A DNA stretch of 64,000 nt from Acidobacteriota bacterium (GCA_002747255.1 PDUC01000045.1:1-64000); one strand, 5' to 3'. Counted from the stretch's first letter, positions 15,893-26,736 are shown. Program-made: numbers and translations. Notes: generated from the letters alone by a model not told the origin.

Positions 15893-17083
15893 ATGCGTCT
15901 TTCAAATCAACTCATTGCCATTGTCACTCTTGCTACTCTATTTGGTGTTATCAATAATTTCAGACCCAAAACCCGCATACCCTGGATACAACAATGGGCT
16001 TCAGTCAAGGAAACCGAAAAAAACAACCATCACACCACTGAGAATGTCAGCGATCTGGTGAACGGAAAGAATCTGCTCACTACCGATCAGGTTTTAAGTA
16101 TGCTTTTAGCCAACCAAAATCAAGGGCCAACGGATATCTTTTTAAGAAAAGCACTCAGTATCTTTCGGGCTGAAGAAGACATGGTGCTCTGGATCGACGC
16201 GCGAAACCGAGAACTCTATGAAAAAGGCCATATTCCAGGCGCAGTTCTACTGGACTTCTACGATCAGCAGACCTATGTCGATGAAGTGGAAGCCCTGATT
16301 GCCGAAAAACAGCCCATTGCCCTTGTTCTCTACTGCCTCGGGAATGACTGCCCGGATTCTCACCTTTTAGGAGAGTCCCTGACATTCAGAGGCCATGAGA
16401 ACATTTTCGTCTACAAGGGAGGCTGGGCTGAGTGGTACGACGATTTGAAACTGCCAGTTGAAGGCACACTGGAAAGCACCGTTGACACTGCCCCCAAAAA
16501 GGGCAAAGTGGTACGTAAGGGAATGTACCTTGAAGAAATTCTGCGCGATCTCCTTCCCTTCTTTATCGGCTTGATCGCCTTCCTGTTCTGGAACAAGACC
16601 ACGAAAAGCCAGGTCACTCTTTCCTCTCTGGCTATTATTTGCGGCATGTTCTTCATTTGGGCTGCGGTAACCAAAATACTCGCGCCCTTTACTTTCGCAA
16701 AGGATATCTGGGGTTATGACATGGTTCCCAGCCCGTTTATCAACATAATGAGCCTCATTCTACCCTGGATTGAACTGTTGACAGGGGCAGGCTTGATACT
16801 GGGTTTCCACTTTTCAAAACTGAGACCTCTGACACTCAAGGGTTCCAGTCTGGTTCTCAGCTTCCTGTTGGTGGTCTTTATCATCGTCATAAGTATCAAT
16901 GTCATGAGAGGCCTTGAATTCTCCTGCGGCTGTACAGGTGAAACGATTTATTTTGCGTCTGACGCGCTCTACTTTTCAGGCTGGAACGACAAAATAACGC
17001 TCCTGCTCCGAGACGCGGGCCTGCTTGTCATGAGCGCAGCCTGCTTCCTGGCCAATCCGCTTCAACCTGAGAAAAGTCAGTAA
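15893..17083 (+). CDS. Rhodanese domain fused to MauE-like membrane domain
   Basis: A 396-residue membrane protein. The ATG at 15893 follows GAGG at five bases. Residues 4-22 form a first membrane segment. About 96-190 is a rhodanese domain (WIDARNRELYEKGHIPGA, then LVLYCLGNDCPDS with likely catalytic Cys148), probably facing the periplasm. About 217-390 is a DoxX/MauE-type domain of several helices ending with EFSCGCTGE (Cys345, Cys347). MauE-type proteins work in periplasmic disulfide or redox chemistry, so the fusion suggests sulfur or thiol transfer across the inner membrane. The specific substrate is unknown. It is monocistronic by spacing. Confidence 0.82.
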   Translation: MRLSNQLIAIVTLATLFGVINNFRPKTRIPWIQQWASVKETEKNNHHTTENVSDLVNGKNLLTTDQVLSMLLANQNQGPTDIFLRKALSIFRAEEDMVLWIDARNRELYEKGHIPGAVLLDFYDQQTYVDEVEALIAEKQPIALVLYCLGNDCPDSHLLGESLTFRGHENIFVYKGGWAEWYDDLKLPVEGTLESTVDTAPKKGKVVRKGMYLEEILRDLLPFFIGLIAFLFWNKTTKSQVTLSSLAIICGMFFIWAAVTKILAPFTFAKDIWGYDMVPSPFINIMSLILPWIELLTGAGLILGFHFSKLRPLTLKGSSLVLSFLLVVFIIVISINVMRGLEFSCGCTGETIYFASDALYFSGWNDKITLLLRDAGLLVMSAACFLANPLQPEKSQ

Positions 17084-17913
17084 AAAGTAATCGCGATCCA
17101 TCGAAATAACAGCACGCCCCAAATGAAGCGCGATCTGACAGGTACTATGCGCTGAAATAGAACCCGCTGCCTACATATCCCTGTAGTCCGGCTATCAACC
17201 CGCTGCCGAACAGCGCTGTTCCGCTGGAGCATCAAACACCACCCATCAAGCCAGACAGTATTCCCTAAAGGAGACAGCACAAACAAGTCACGCGCCTGTC
17301 TTGTTTTATTTGTTTGAATTGTCACATTTCTATCTTTTAAATGTCATTTTCTTCCTTTTTATATGCCACTAACAAACAAAGGATGCCAATGACATTTATC
17401 ACAAAAAGAATTAAACCTGCACTGCTTGTTCACACCAAGGTATTTATTTAGAATAACTTACAAAATAGTCAGCTTGCTTCTTCCGCCCGATCACTTCACT
17501 CTGTCATCCAGAATGATGATTATGGCAATCAAATTGCTACATTTTACTGTATCGAAAGAAAGCGTATTCAGCTGGCGTTAGCCAGTGCAATACAGTTCTT
17601 CTTTTTGTCAAGTTTTGCATTTTCACTGTCAATTCTCAACCAGGTCAACACAGCTTTACCTCCTCTCCTCCAACTTTTGCTGTGTTGACCTGGTAGTTTT
17701 TTGAGGCAGACACTCTTTTTCACAGTGAGCTCTTTTCTCGAAATTCTACCCAATTATTAATTACAACAAGTTTTTTTCATTGAACAATGGACCCTGCCGG
17801 TGTTTCACCATCAAAACAGAACCAGAGAAAGAGCGTTCCTCAGATATATTTAAGACATTTTTGCTTTCGTAATTGATTAGATACGTTAGAATATGCAGCA
17901 GTGAGGAATAGAT
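17084..17913. other. 830 bp intergenic region upstream of sucA
   Basis: No protein gene is convincing here. The region is AT-rich from about 17320 and holds the hairpin element at 17639-17700. The last 60 bp should carry the sucA promoter: a TAGAAT (17887-17892) is a possible -10, but I see no well-spaced -35. sucA has a good GAGG before its ATG. Confidence 0.5.
17639..17700 (+). ncRNA. Strong hairpin with C-rich loop, possible small RNA or terminator
   Basis: ACCAGGTCAACACAGC (17639-17654) pairs perfectly with 17679-17694, a 16 bp stem. The 24-base loop contains ACCTCCTCTCCTCC (17658-17671), complementary to Shine-Dalgarno sequences. The right arm is followed by AGTTTTTTG. It could end the rhodanese transcript 555 bp upstream or be the tail of a separate small RNA. 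The loop composition links it to the elements at 25791, 33044, 42910 and 48652. Confidence 0.5.
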
Positions 17914-20667
17914 ATGGAAGATTTTTTAAAAAACCGAAGTAACCTGGAATATATTGAGGCACTTCGTGAAAAATACCTTGAGGACCCTAACAGTGTCGAC
18001 ACATCCTGGCAGTACTTTTTCAGCGGGATGGAGATGGGTTCCGATGATTCAGCAACCCATTCCGGTCCAATAAGCTGTATTGGTTCACCTTATGACACTC
18101 GAATTTTTCAACTTATAACCAGTTATCGCAAGTTAGGTCATCTCAACGCTCAGCTCGATCCACTTGAGATCGGACAAAGAGATCATTCCCAATTGGACAA
18201 GGAACTGTTTGGATTCAGCGATTCCGATCTCGACCTGCCCTTTCCAACCATGGGTGTCCTGGAAAGTGAAACGGGCACCTTGCGTGAGATTATAGATGGC
18301 TTGACCCAAATTTACTGCGGAACCATGGGCGCGGATTACGTTGACAGCTGCAATGTTGAAACCGAACTTTGGTTTCACGAAAAAATAGAACGCAACTTCA
18401 ACCAGCCCAATCTCGGCTTGGAAGAGAAAAGAGCTGTCATGCAGGCGCTCAATGAAGCGGAACTTTTTGAAAGGTTTCTGCACACCAAATACGTTGGACA
18501 GAAGCGCTTTTCAATTGAAGGTGGAGAAGCCCTGATTCCCTGTCTCAACGCGATCATTGAAACACTGGGTACGCTTGGAGCGGATGAAGTTATTTTCGGC
18601 ATGCCGCACCGTGGACGGCTGAATGTTTTGTCCAACATTATGAACAAAAACTATTCGGAAATTTTCCACGAGTTTGAGCCCAACTACGAAGCCAATCAGG
18701 TGTCAGGTGACGGAGACGTTAAATACCATAAAGGTTTTGTCAGTGACTATCAGACCCGGTCAGGCCATCCCATGCACCTCACTCTTGTGGACAATCCCAG
18801 TCACCTGGAAGTTGTTGGTTCATTGGTAGAGGGTTTAACCCGCGCCAATCAGACTCTTCGCAAGGACGACGATCACAAAAAAATCGTGCCCGTACTCATT
18901 CACGGTGACGCGGCCTTTTCCGGACAGGGTGTTGTATCGGAACTGCTGAACATGTCTCAGCTGGAAGGATACTCAACAGGCGGAACCATTCACATTGTTC
19001 TCAACAACCAAATAGGTTTCACCACAGACCCGGAAGACAGCCGGTCAACTCCTTACTGCACCGATGTCGCCCGTCATATTTCGGCTCCCGTTTTTCATAT
19101 CAACGGCGACGATGTTGAAATGCTCATTCACGCCACGCGAATCGCCTGTGAATACCGACAGCGTTACCACAAGGACATCGTCATCGACCTGATCTGTTTC
19201 AGGAAACACGGTCACAACGAGGGTGACGAGCCCATGTTCACCCAGCCTCTGATGTACAAGGCCATTAAAAAGCACCCGACAACAAGAGAGCTTTATCTGG
19301 ACAAACTGGTGCATGGCGGCAGCCTGGAACGAGCGATGGGTCGTGAGATGCAACGCGAATTTAAGGTCAGATTGCAAAAAGCACTGGATCTGGCCCGTTC
19401 GGAAACCTGGCTTTCGGATGACAAACCGGATCCCGAGCACTATCACGCTTACTATCAGGTCACACCCACATCCGATATGTTCAAGCGTTTTCCTACCAGC
19501 ATAAGCCCGGATGAGTTAAAACAGATCGTGAATGGGGTGTCATCCTTTCCCGCAAGTTTTAAACCGCACCCCAAAGTGAAGAGACTCTTTGAACAGCGCA
19601 TACACATGCTGGAAGCCGATAAGATCGATTGGGGTCTGGCAGAACTGATCACCTATGGCAGTTTGTTGAAAAGCGGTATCGCCTGTCGATTAAGCGGTCA
19701 GGATGTCAAGCGCGGAACCTTTTCTCATCGCCACGCGGTGGCTTTTGACTATGAGACAGGAAAACCCTACACGCCTTTGGATTTTTTAGCCGAGGGTCAA
19801 CCCAAATTTCAGATCTACAATTCCCTTCTCAGTGAGATGGCGGTATTGGGTTTCGAGTTTGGATACTCGCTGGCAAAATCACCTTGTCTGGTCATTTGGG
19901 AAGCCCAGTTCGGTGACTTCGCCAATGGAGCACAGGTCATTGTGGATCAGTTTATCAGCAGTTCCGAGTCCAAGTGGAACAGAGTCAGCGACCTTGTCAT
20001 GTTCCTGCCCCACGGTTATGAAGGTCAGGGACCCGAACACAGCTCTGCCAGACTGGAGCGTTACCTGCAATCGTGTGCGGAAAACAACATGCAGGTGGCT
20101 AATTTGACCACTCCGGCTCAGCTCTTCCACATCCTTCGCCGTCAAATACTGCGGGATTTCCAGAAACCTCTCATTATCATGACGCCGAAAAGCCTTCTGC
20201 GGCATCCGCTCTGCGTTTCAGAAGCAAAGGAATTTACTGACGGCAACTTTAACGAACTGATTTCAGATAGTGAAATCAACCCGGAAGAAGTCACTCGAAT
20301 CGCGTTCTGTTCAGGCAAGGTCTACTACGATCTGCTGGAGTACCGCCGGGAGCACGGACACAATCACGTCGCACTTGTTCGCCTTGAGCAGCTTTACCCG
20401 CTTCCATGCAAGGCCATTCTGGATCAGAAATCAATTTACAAAAATGCCAAAGAGATCACATGGGTTCAGGAAGAGCCCATGAATATGGGTGCCTGGAGCT
20501 ACCTTTATTACCAATTGGAACTGATTTTCAAGCATAAGGTCACTTACATAGGCAGAAAAGAGAGCGCCAGCCCCGCGGTCGGATCCATGAAGTTGCACCG
20601 TGGAGAACAGGACGCTCTCGTCAAATCAACATTCGAAAAAATGACAAAGGGAGTCGTAGCAGTATGA
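17914..20667 (+). CDS. sucA: 2-oxoglutarate dehydrogenase E1 component
   Basis: The thiamine diphosphate-dependent E1 subunit that decarboxylates 2-oxoglutarate in the TCA cycle. Length 917 residues is normal. The N-terminus ([26 protein letters not shown]) is the E2-binding arm. [23 protein letters not shown] and [10 protein letters not shown] surround the ThDP/Mg site, and [16 protein letters not shown] is diagnostic of the family. The C-terminal part carries [19 protein letters not shown] and [21 protein letters not shown] precedes the ATG. Overlaps sucB by four bases. Confidence 0.97.
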   Translation: MEDFLKNRSNLEYIEALREKYLEDPNSVDTSWQYFFSGMEMGSDDSATHSGPISCIGSPYDTRIFQLITSYRKLGHLNAQLDPLEIGQRDHSQLDKELFGFSDSDLDLPFPTMGVLESETGTLREIIDGLTQIYCGTMGADYVDSCNVETELWFHEKIERNFNQPNLGLEEKRAVMQALNEAELFERFLHTKYVGQKRFSIEGGEALIPCLNAIIETLGTLGADEVIFGMPHRGRLNVLSNIMNKNYSEIFHEFEPNYEANQVSGDGDVKYHKGFVSDYQTRSGHPMHLTLVDNPSHLEVVGSLVEGLTRANQTLRKDDDHKKIVPVLIHGDAAFSGQGVVSELLNMSQLEGYSTGGTIHIVLNNQIGFTTDPEDSRSTPYCTDVARHISAPVFHINGDDVEMLIHATRIACEYRQRYHKDIVIDLICFRKHGHNEGDEPMFTQPLMYKAIKKHPTTRELYLDKLVHGGSLERAMGREMQREFKVRLQKALDLARSETWLSDDKPDPEHYHAYYQVTPTSDMFKRFPTSISPDELKQIVNGVSSFPASFKPHPKVKRLFEQRIHMLEADKIDWGLAELITYGSLLKSGIACRLSGQDVKRGTFSHRHAVAFDYETGKPYTPLDFLAEGQPKFQIYNSLLSEMAVLGFEFGYSLAKSPCLVIWEAQFGDFANGAQVIVDQFISSSESKWNRVSDLVMFLPHGYEGQGPEHSSARLERYLQSCAENNMQVANLTTPAQLFHILRRQILRDFQKPLIIMTPKSLLRHPLCVSEAKEFTDGNFNELISDSEINPEEVTRIAFCSGKVYYDLLEYRREHGHNHVALVRLEQLYPLPCKAILDQKSIYKNAKEITWVQEEPMNMGAWSYLYYQLELIFKHKVTYIGRKESASPAVGSMKLHRGEQDALVKSTFEKMTKGVVAV

Positions 20668-21875
20668 AGATCGATATCGTAGTCCCCCAAGCTGGAGAAT
20701 CTGTAACCGAAGCAATGGTCGGTGAATGGCTAAAAGAAGAAGGTGACCTGGTTCAAATGGACGATCCCATCGTGGAGATGGAAACAGATAAGAGCAACCT
20801 GGAGCTGGCAGCAGAAGCATCGGGCAAGTTGCACATTGCAGTTGAAACGGGGACCGTTGTGGCTCCGGGAGACACCATTGGCACCATCGACACCTCATTT
20901 GAGGCGGGAGAAGACGCGGAGAGTGAGCCCGCAGCAGCTGAAACAACTGAAACAAAAGAAGCAGAAGTCATCACAAGTCCGGCAGCGAGACGCATTATCA
21001 CCGAAGAAAACCTGAACGCTTCTGACATAGTGGGAACCGGCAAGGACGGACGCATTACCAAAGAAGACGCCATCAATCAAGCTGCCGCCTCTTCACAAAA
21101 AGAAGCACCCGCAGCCGTGAAAGCAGAACCGGCTCCAAAGAAAACGGCAACGCCTCCCAAGAAAACAGCCCATTCCGAAGGCAAGCGAACCGTTCCAATG
21201 AGTATGATGCGCAGAAGAATTGCCAAGCGGCTGGTGGAAGCGCAGCAGACCGCGGCGATTCTCACCACCTTCAATGAGATCGACATGACAGCAGTCATGA
21301 CACTCAGGTCAAAATACAAGGATGCCTTTTTCAAGAAGCACGGCGTTAAACTCGGTTTCATGAGTTTCTTTATCAAGGCGAGTATTGAAGCGTTGAAAGC
21401 CGTGCCTGAAATTAACGCCGAGATTGAAGACCAGAATCTCATCTACAAAGACTACTGTCACATAGGTGTTGCCGTCGGCACGGAAAAAGGACTGGTTGTT
21501 CCCGTCATCAAGCACGCGGACGAAATGAGTTTCCATGAAATTGAACAGGCCATTGCCGATTACGCTGAAAAAGCCCGTCAGGGAAAGATCGCCATTGAAG
21601 ATCTCCAGGATGGCACCTTCACCCTATCCAACGGCGGAACCTATGGATCGCTCTTGTCCACGCCCATCCTGAACCCACCGCAAAGCGGTATCCTGGGAAT
21701 GCATAAAATCGAGAAGCGAGCCGTGGTTGTCAATGATGACATTGTCATCAGACCCATGATGTATGTCGCTCTTTCCTATGACCACAGAATTGTCGATGGA
21801 AAAGGCGCAGTCACCTTTTTAGTCAAAATCAAAGAGTGCCTTGAAGATCCGGCACGTTTACTGTTAGGAGTGTAG
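20664..21875 (+). CDS. sucB: Dihydrolipoamide succinyltransferase (E2)
   Basis: The E2 core of the 2-oxoglutarate dehydrogenase complex. Residues 1-77 form the lipoyl domain with Lys43 in METDKSN as the attachment site. A short acidic linker leads to the E1/E3-binding domain (about 105-145, [20 protein letters not shown]). A second Lys/Pro/Ala linker precedes the catalytic domain, whose active site is SYDHRIVDG (His374, Asp378). Its 403 residues are normal. The ATG overlaps the sucA stop (ATGA), and lpd follows two bases after the stop. Confidence 0.97.
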   Translation: MKIDIVVPQAGESVTEAMVGEWLKEEGDLVQMDDPIVEMETDKSNLELAAEASGKLHIAVETGTVVAPGDTIGTIDTSFEAGEDAESEPAAAETTETKEAEVITSPAARRIITEENLNASDIVGTGKDGRITKEDAINQAAASSQKEAPAAVKAEPAPKKTATPPKKTAHSEGKRTVPMSMMRRRIAKRLVEAQQTAAILTTFNEIDMTAVMTLRSKYKDAFFKKHGVKLGFMSFFIKASIEALKAVPEINAEIEDQNLIYKDYCHIGVAVGTEKGLVVPVIKHADEMSFHEIEQAIADYAEKARQGKIAIEDLQDGTFTLSNGGTYGSLLSTPILNPPQSGILGMHKIEKRAVVVNDDIVIRPMMYVALSYDHRIVDGKGAVTFLVKIKECLEDPARLLLGV

Positions 21876-21877
21876 TG

Positions 21878-23272
21878 ATGAATTACGATGTACTAGTCAT
21901 TGGAGGTGGACCAGGTGGATACGTAGCAGCCATTCGGGCCGCTCAATTGGGGTTGAAAACAGCCTGTGTCGAGATGAGAGAGACCCTGGGCGGAACCTGC
22001 CTGAACGTGGGCTGCATTCCGTCGAAAGCGCTGTTGGATTCTTCAGAACACTACGCCCAGGCCAAAAGCGGTTTGCAAAAGCACGGTGTCGTGGTTGAGC
22101 AGGTCAATTTCAACCTGGAAACCATGATGAAACGCAAAAAAAGCGTGGTTGGTTCGTTAACTCAGGGTGTTGAAGGGCTCTTTAAAAAGAACGGCGTTAC
22201 CTGGCTTAAAGGCCAGGCTCGATTGACGGGTTCGAATAATGTGGAAATCAAGACACCTGATCAAACTGAAACTGTTTCCGCGAAAAACATCATTCTGGCG
22301 ACGGGTTCCACGTGGATCGATTTGCCTTTTATCAAGGTGGATGAAAAGCGAATTGTCAGTTCCACCGGAGCCCTGTCGTTTGACGAAGTGCCCGAGCACC
22401 TGGTTGTCATCGGCGGTGGAGCCATTGGCCTGGAACTGGGATCTGTCTGGCTTCGACTGGGTGCGAAAGTCACCGTTATAGAATTCATGGATCGACTGGC
22501 TCCTACCATGGACAAACAAGTCAGCCGTGAACTGAAACGCGTACTGTCGCGTCAAGGCATGAAATTCCATCTCAGCACCAAGGTAACAGCCTGCGAGGTT
22601 CAGGATAAAGCCGTTCAATTAAAGGCCGAAGATAAAAAGGGAAACGTGCTGGAATTCAGCGCTGATCGAGCTCTGGTCTCCATTGGAAGACGCCCATTCC
22701 ACAGCGGACTGGGTCTCGAAGAGCTGGACATCGCGATCGATCAACGCGGCTACATTCAAGTGGACAGCCACTTTCAGACCAACGTCAAAGGCGTCTTCGC
22801 CATTGGCGATGTCATTGGCGGTGCCATGTTAGCTCATAAAGCGGAAGACGAAGGCATTGCCTGTGCCGAACTTCTGGCAGGAAAGGCAGGCCACGTCAAT
22901 TACGATGCCATTCCCGCCATTATCTACACCTGGCCCGAAGTCGCTGCCGTTGGCGAAACGGAGGAATCACTTCAAGAAGCGGGCATACCTTTTGCCAAGG
23001 GTACATTTTCGTTTAAAGCCAGCGCGCGAGCCCGCTGCATGGATGAAACCGATGGCTTCGTGAAAGTACTGGCTCACAGTGAAACCGACCGCGTTCTGGG
23101 TGTCCACATTGTGGGACCGCGAGCATCAGACCTGATTGCCGAAGCCGTGGTGGCCATGGAATACAAAGCCAGCAGTGAAGATATCGCCCGCATGGTTCAC
23201 GCTCATCCCACCCTGAGCGAACCCATTCGCGAGGCGGCAATGGCAGTGGAAAAAAGAGCCATTCACAGTTGA
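21878..23272 (+). CDS. lpd: Dihydrolipoamide dehydrogenase (E3)
   Basis: The FAD/NAD flavoprotein that reoxidises the lipoyl group of SucB. The N-terminal FAD motif is VIGGGPGGYVAAIRAAQLG, the redox disulfide is Cys41/Cys46 in GTCLNVGCIPSK, the NAD motif is VIGGGAIGLELGSVWLRLG, and the C-terminal interface carries the catalytic HAHPTLSEP. The ATG at 21878 has AGGAG seven bases upstream. 464 residues. It completes the three-gene operon. Confidence 0.97.
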   Translation: MNYDVLVIGGGPGGYVAAIRAAQLGLKTACVEMRETLGGTCLNVGCIPSKALLDSSEHYAQAKSGLQKHGVVVEQVNFNLETMMKRKKSVVGSLTQGVEGLFKKNGVTWLKGQARLTGSNNVEIKTPDQTETVSAKNIILATGSTWIDLPFIKVDEKRIVSSTGALSFDEVPEHLVVIGGGAIGLELGSVWLRLGAKVTVIEFMDRLAPTMDKQVSRELKRVLSRQGMKFHLSTKVTACEVQDKAVQLKAEDKKGNVLEFSADRALVSIGRRPFHSGLGLEELDIAIDQRGYIQVDSHFQTNVKGVFAIGDVIGGAMLAHKAEDEGIACAELLAGKAGHVNYDAIPAIIYTWPEVAAVGETEESLQEAGIPFAKGTFSFKASARARCMDETDGFVKVLAHSETDRVLGVHIVGPRASDLIAEAVVAMEYKASSEDIARMVHAHPTLSEPIREAAMAVEKRAIHS

Positions 23273-23275
23273 ATT

Positions 23276-24022
23276 CTAGCCACCCATAAGCCAATCGTTT
23301 GATTTGAAAAAGGTTGTCAGCTCGTCACAACAGGCTTGAAGCTGTTCTTTATCGACTGATTTAAGCGTGACTCTGACAACCGGTTCATCCTGTTCACGAT
23401 CTCTGGAAGAGGAATCCCGATACTGCGGATAGGAACCCACATCGACACCCGGATACTGGCTTTGAAGCCCGGCCAAAGCTGTTGCAAAATAACCTTCCGG
23501 TACGCTGATCTTCAACTCCCGGTGGTGGATTTTTTCCGCTGCGGGCAGGCTGTCCAGGACGATTTCCAGTTTCTCTTCAAAAGACCTTGGCAATCCGGGC
23601 AGAATAAAACAGTTACCCAGCTGGAAGGCCGGCCAGCGCTCTTCTGTACCGCCAAGGAGCTTCGTTCCCTTTGGCAGCGTGTAAAAACGCACGTGCTGAC
23701 CCTTGTTTTCAGACCCGAAGTACGCCGTCAAGCGTCGCTTCAGATACGGATCCTCAGCCAGCTCCACACCAAACACCCGGGCATAGGCTTCCATAGTGAC
23801 ATCGTCATGTGTAGGACCAATGCCGCCAGATGAGATCACAAACTGACTGCGCTCTTTCATTTCACGGATTGTCTTGACAATGACATCCAGCTTGTCTGGA
23901 ATGATCCTGACTTCATCCACTGTCATGCTTCTTTCGCGCAGCTTCTTGAACGCATGGCGCAAGTTCGTATCGGCTACCGAACCCGATAGAATTTCATCTC
24001 CGATAACAATGATGGAAAACAC
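23276..24022 (-). CDS. CinA/MoaB-like molybdopterin-binding domain protein
   Basis: A 248-residue protein whose first ~165 residues are the MoCF/CinA N-terminal domain: IVIGDEILSGSVADTN, then SSGGIGPTHDDVTMEAYA and FILPGLPRSFEEKL. Relatives act as ADP-ribose or FAD pyrophosphatases, or have no defined role. The C-terminal NMN-deamidase domain of full CinA is absent; instead about 80 residues resemble the small domain of eukaryotic-type FAD synthase N-terminal regions. The GTG start follows GGGAGGGG. Convergent with lpd, separated by three bases. Confidence 0.82.
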   Translation of the reverse strand: MFSIIVIGDEILSGSVADTNLRHAFKKLRERSMTVDEVRIIPDKLDVIVKTIREMKERSQFVISSGGIGPTHDDVTMEAYARVFGVELAEDPYLKRRLTAYFGSENKGQHVRFYTLPKGTKLLGGTEERWPAFQLGNCFILPGLPRSFEEKLEIVLDSLPAAEKIHHRELKISVPEGYFATALAGLQSQYPGVDVGSYPQYRDSSSRDREQDEPVVRVTLKSVDKEQLQACCDELTTFFKSNDWLMGG

Positions 24023-24353
24023 AAGCCCCTCCCATTGAACAAGATCATCACACCCCGGGAATCACCGCCCTGAGTACCCTCTTTATACCACAGCTGACTG
24101 AAATGTGATGACATAATGGCATCTACAGGCCCGCTTTACAAATTAAATCAGGCAGTCCTGCCCCATCTCCGCGTACCGCTCACAACCACAAGTAGAAAAC
24201 CATAACACAATGGATTACTGGTACTTAAACGCGATATAACTAAAACTGATATCTCCATTAGATTGGCAAACATGCTTACTTCAGCCAATTTTGGTCTGTC
24301 TTTTGCTACGTGTTTTGCAACCATAAAAAGCCAGCTATTGGCCAGGAGAATTT
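24023..24353. other. Divergent intergenic region
   Basis: 331 bp between the CinA-like gene and the HtrA gene. A GGTACTT near 24219 recalls the -35 of extracytoplasmic-stress promoters, but no matching -10 is found at the right distance. The HtrA ATG is preceded by CCAGGAG. Nothing else is recognised. Confidence 0.4.
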
Positions 24354-25742
24354 ATGATACAAAAAGTTTTTTCCGCCTTACTGATTGCAACGTTTATTTT
24401 GAGTAATCCCACAGCCTTAGCGGACAATCTTCATGCCCAATTCAAGGGAAAGGTCGAACAAGCGAGTCCCAACATCGCCGACCTGGCAGAAGCATTGAGC
24501 CCAACGGTTGTCTACATTGAAAGAACAGAAGAATCCAAGTTCAGACAAATACCTGACGATCCCTTTCATCAGTTTTTTCGACAGCCGGATCGACATATTC
24601 CCCGCGTGTCAGCGGGTTCGGGAGTCATCGTCAGTTCCCAAGGACATATCATCACCAATTACCACGTGGTAGAAGATGCAGAGAGTTTGAAAGTCACCTT
24701 GAACGATGAACGCGTATTTGACGCTGAACTGGTTGGGTACGACGAGGAAATCGACATGGCTGTTCTGCGGATCGAAGCTGATGGACTTTTTTACGCTGAG
24801 CTGGGTGATTCCAGTGACATTCGCGTTGGAGAATGGGTTATCGCCATTGGTTCGCCTCTGGGTTACCGCTACACAGTGACACAGGGTATTATCAGTGCCC
24901 TGAACCGCGGAAACTCGGTTCGATTAAACGCCATCGAGAACTACATTCAAACCGATGCCGCCATCAATTTTGGCAATTCCGGCGGTCCGCTGATTAACAT
25001 GAAGGGTGAAGTGATTGGAATCAACTCGGCCATTTCATACGGCGGTCAGAATATTGGCTTTGCCATTCCGGTCAATCTCATCAAGGCTTCCTACACCCAG
25101 ATTATCGACAAGGGCAGTGTGTCCAGGGGGGCTCTGGGAGTCCAGATCAATTCGCTCTCCAATGAAGCCAAGGAGTTCTTCGGTGTCACTCACGGTGCCC
25201 TTGTGGCAGGAGTAACGGAAGGTTCACCTGCAGAGAAAGCGGGACTCCAACCCGGTGACCTGCTTGTTAAGCTGGACAATACTGAAATCATCGACAGTGG
25301 ACACTTGGTCTCGTTGGTCGCCATGAAACGTCCCGGTGATGCCATTTCACTTCAAGTCATCCACAACAGCGCAAAAAAGACGTACCGGGTTGTGCTGGGC
25401 GACCGCGCCGATCTGGTACCGGGCTCCGGTCCTTCGAGAGCAAAAGAGTTAAAAAAACCAACACATGAACCCGACATTCAAATCGAATCCATTGGCCTCT
25501 CAACTCAATGGGATGAAAGTGATTCCGCCTGGGTCATTACCGATGTTCAACCCGATACGCCTGCCTCTGCCAAAGGGATCCGCGAGGGGTGGAGCATCAT
25601 TCGAATAAATCAAACCAAACTCAATAAAGACAACGGATTAAAAGTTTTTTCCGACTTAAAAGCAAGCAAGGACGTCATATTATTGGAAACGGAAAATGAA
25701 AGAGGAACAAAGATCTTCTTTCTAAAACCACAATCACCCTAA
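24354..25742 (+). CDS. htrA: Periplasmic serine protease, HtrA/DegP family
   Basis: A 462-residue envelope quality-control protease with a signal peptide (likely cut after Ala23). The trypsin-like domain holds the triad His104 (TNYHVVED), Asp134 (EIDMAVLRI) and Ser209 (NFGNSGGPL). Two PDZ domains follow (about 255-345, with TEGSPAEKAGLQPGDLLVKL, and about 370-455, with VQPDTPASAKGIREGWSII), the second more divergent. AGGAG precedes the ATG. Monocistronic, with a strong terminator at 25805-25833. Confidence 0.95.
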   Translation: MIQKVFSALLIATFILSNPTALADNLHAQFKGKVEQASPNIADLAEALSPTVVYIERTEESKFRQIPDDPFHQFFRQPDRHIPRVSAGSGVIVSSQGHIITNYHVVEDAESLKVTLNDERVFDAELVGYDEEIDMAVLRIEADGLFYAELGDSSDIRVGEWVIAIGSPLGYRYTVTQGIISALNRGNSVRLNAIENYIQTDAAINFGNSGGPLINMKGEVIGINSAISYGGQNIGFAIPVNLIKASYTQIIDKGSVSRGALGVQINSLSNEAKEFFGVTHGALVAGVTEGSPAEKAGLQPGDLLVKLDNTEIIDSGHLVSLVAMKRPGDAISLQVIHNSAKKTYRVVLGDRADLVPGSGPSRAKELKKPTHEPDIQIESIGLSTQWDESDSAWVITDVQPDTPASAKGIREGWSIIRINQTKLNKDNGLKVFSDLKASKDVILLETENERGTKIFFLKPQSP

Positions 25743-25790
25743 TAACCAAATCCTTTTAACATAAAAAGTCATTGACACTTTTATCATTCT

Positions 25791-25833
25791 ACCTCCTCCC
25801 TCCAAGCCCCCCGAAAGGGGGGCTATTCTTTTT
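25791..25833 (+). terminator. Terminator preceded by C-rich anti-Shine-Dalgarno stretch
   Basis: AGCCCCCC (25805-25812), a GAAA tetraloop and GGGGGGCT (25817-25824) form a perfect 8 bp stem followed by ATTCTTTTTG. Directly in front is ACCTCCTCCCTCC (25791-25803). It ends the htrA transcript. The C-rich stretch recurs next to other hairpins of this window. A TTGACA lies at 25772-25777, but no matching -10 is seen before the hairpin. Confidence 0.8.
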
Positions 25834-26031
25834 GAGCGGCTCTTCTCTTTGTAAACGAAGGTATTGGAAAAAGAAAAGTCAATTGCTCCTGGAGTGGAAG
25901 GAAAGAAATCTGTATTTATCCTGAAAGGAAAAAATAATATAAGCAAGCTCTATTTGAATCATGTTAGAATTTCGCCGGACCAACTATGGAACGAGCAACT
26001 TGGCAAATCTCTTCCCAATGAAGGAGTTGTC

Positions 26032-26736
26032 GTGAAGAAAAAGAGACGGTTATTAATTGTAGATGATGACCTTGCCATACTCGATGTCATGTGGGCAATT
26101 GCCTATCAGATAGAGGGCATTATTCCCGAAAAAACAAATCAGCCGCTCAACGCCCTGGAACTCTTAAAAACAGGTGATTATCAATTCCTGCTCACCGACC
26201 TGGATATGCCTGACCTAGACGGCCTGGAACTCCTGCACAAAGCCAAAGAAATTAACCCCGATATGGCCGTTACCGTAGTCACGGGTTTTGGCGACCTTGA
26301 AACAGCCATTAGAGCTATCAATGCAGGCGCTTATGAATATGTCCACAAACCTTTCAGACCTCAAGAGCTGACCCTGGTAATCAATAACATGGTGGAACGA
26401 CAGGAGTTCCTGGACCAAATGAAAGAACAGGAATCAGAGTTAATCAGGCTCAAGACCGCATTGAATCAAAGCGTACAAAAGGAAACGGAACTGCAGCGAG
26501 AACTGGAAGAATTACAGGTAAAACTGGAAGCCATCGGCATTTCAACAGGCAAAGGTCAGAAAGACATCCTGCAAGCCATAAACAAAGCCGCATCCAAAAA
26601 AATACAGCACAGCCGCGCTCAAGACCTATCCAGAGAGCTAACCAACCTCACCGAACTCCTGGATGACAAGAAAATTTCAGCGGAGGAATTTTCCAAATTT
26701 AGGCAGTACATCATTAAGAAAGCCTATGGGGAATGA
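26032..26736 (+). CDS. Response regulator with coiled coil and SHOCT-like tail
   Basis: A 234-residue protein. The GTG at 26032 is chosen because AAGGAG lies five bases before it and the receiver domain begins at once (LLIVDDD); upstream in-frame sequence looks non-coding. The receiver domain spans 6-123 with acidic pocket Asp11-Asp13, phosphoacceptor Asp56 (LLTDLDMPDLDG), Thr84 and Lys106. Residues about 125-168 are a coiled coil. The C-terminal 35 residues (RELTNLTELLDDKKISAEEF) resemble a SHOCT domain. There is no DNA-binding domain, so output is probably through protein contacts. No histidine kinase is adjacent. Confidence 0.82.
   Translation: MKKKRRLLIVDDDLAILDVMWAIAYQIEGIIPEKTNQPLNALELLKTGDYQFLLTDLDMPDLDGLELLHKAKEINPDMAVTVVTGFGDLETAIRAINAGAYEYVHKPFRPQELTLVINNMVERQEFLDQMKEQESELIRLKTALNQSVQKETELQRELEELQVKLEAIGISTGKGQKDILQAINKAASKKIQHSRAQDLSRELTNLTELLDDKKISAEEFSKFRQYIIKKAYGE

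Noticed and set aside
24200-24260. SigmaE-type promoter for htrA
   Set aside because: GGTACTT is near the -35 consensus, but the possible -10 lies 3-4 bases too far.
25734-25946. Minus-strand gene behind GGGAGGAGG at 25.8 kb
   Set aside because: The frame from the ATG after that purine tract is only about 16 codons; the tract is better explained as the C-rich element on the plus strand.
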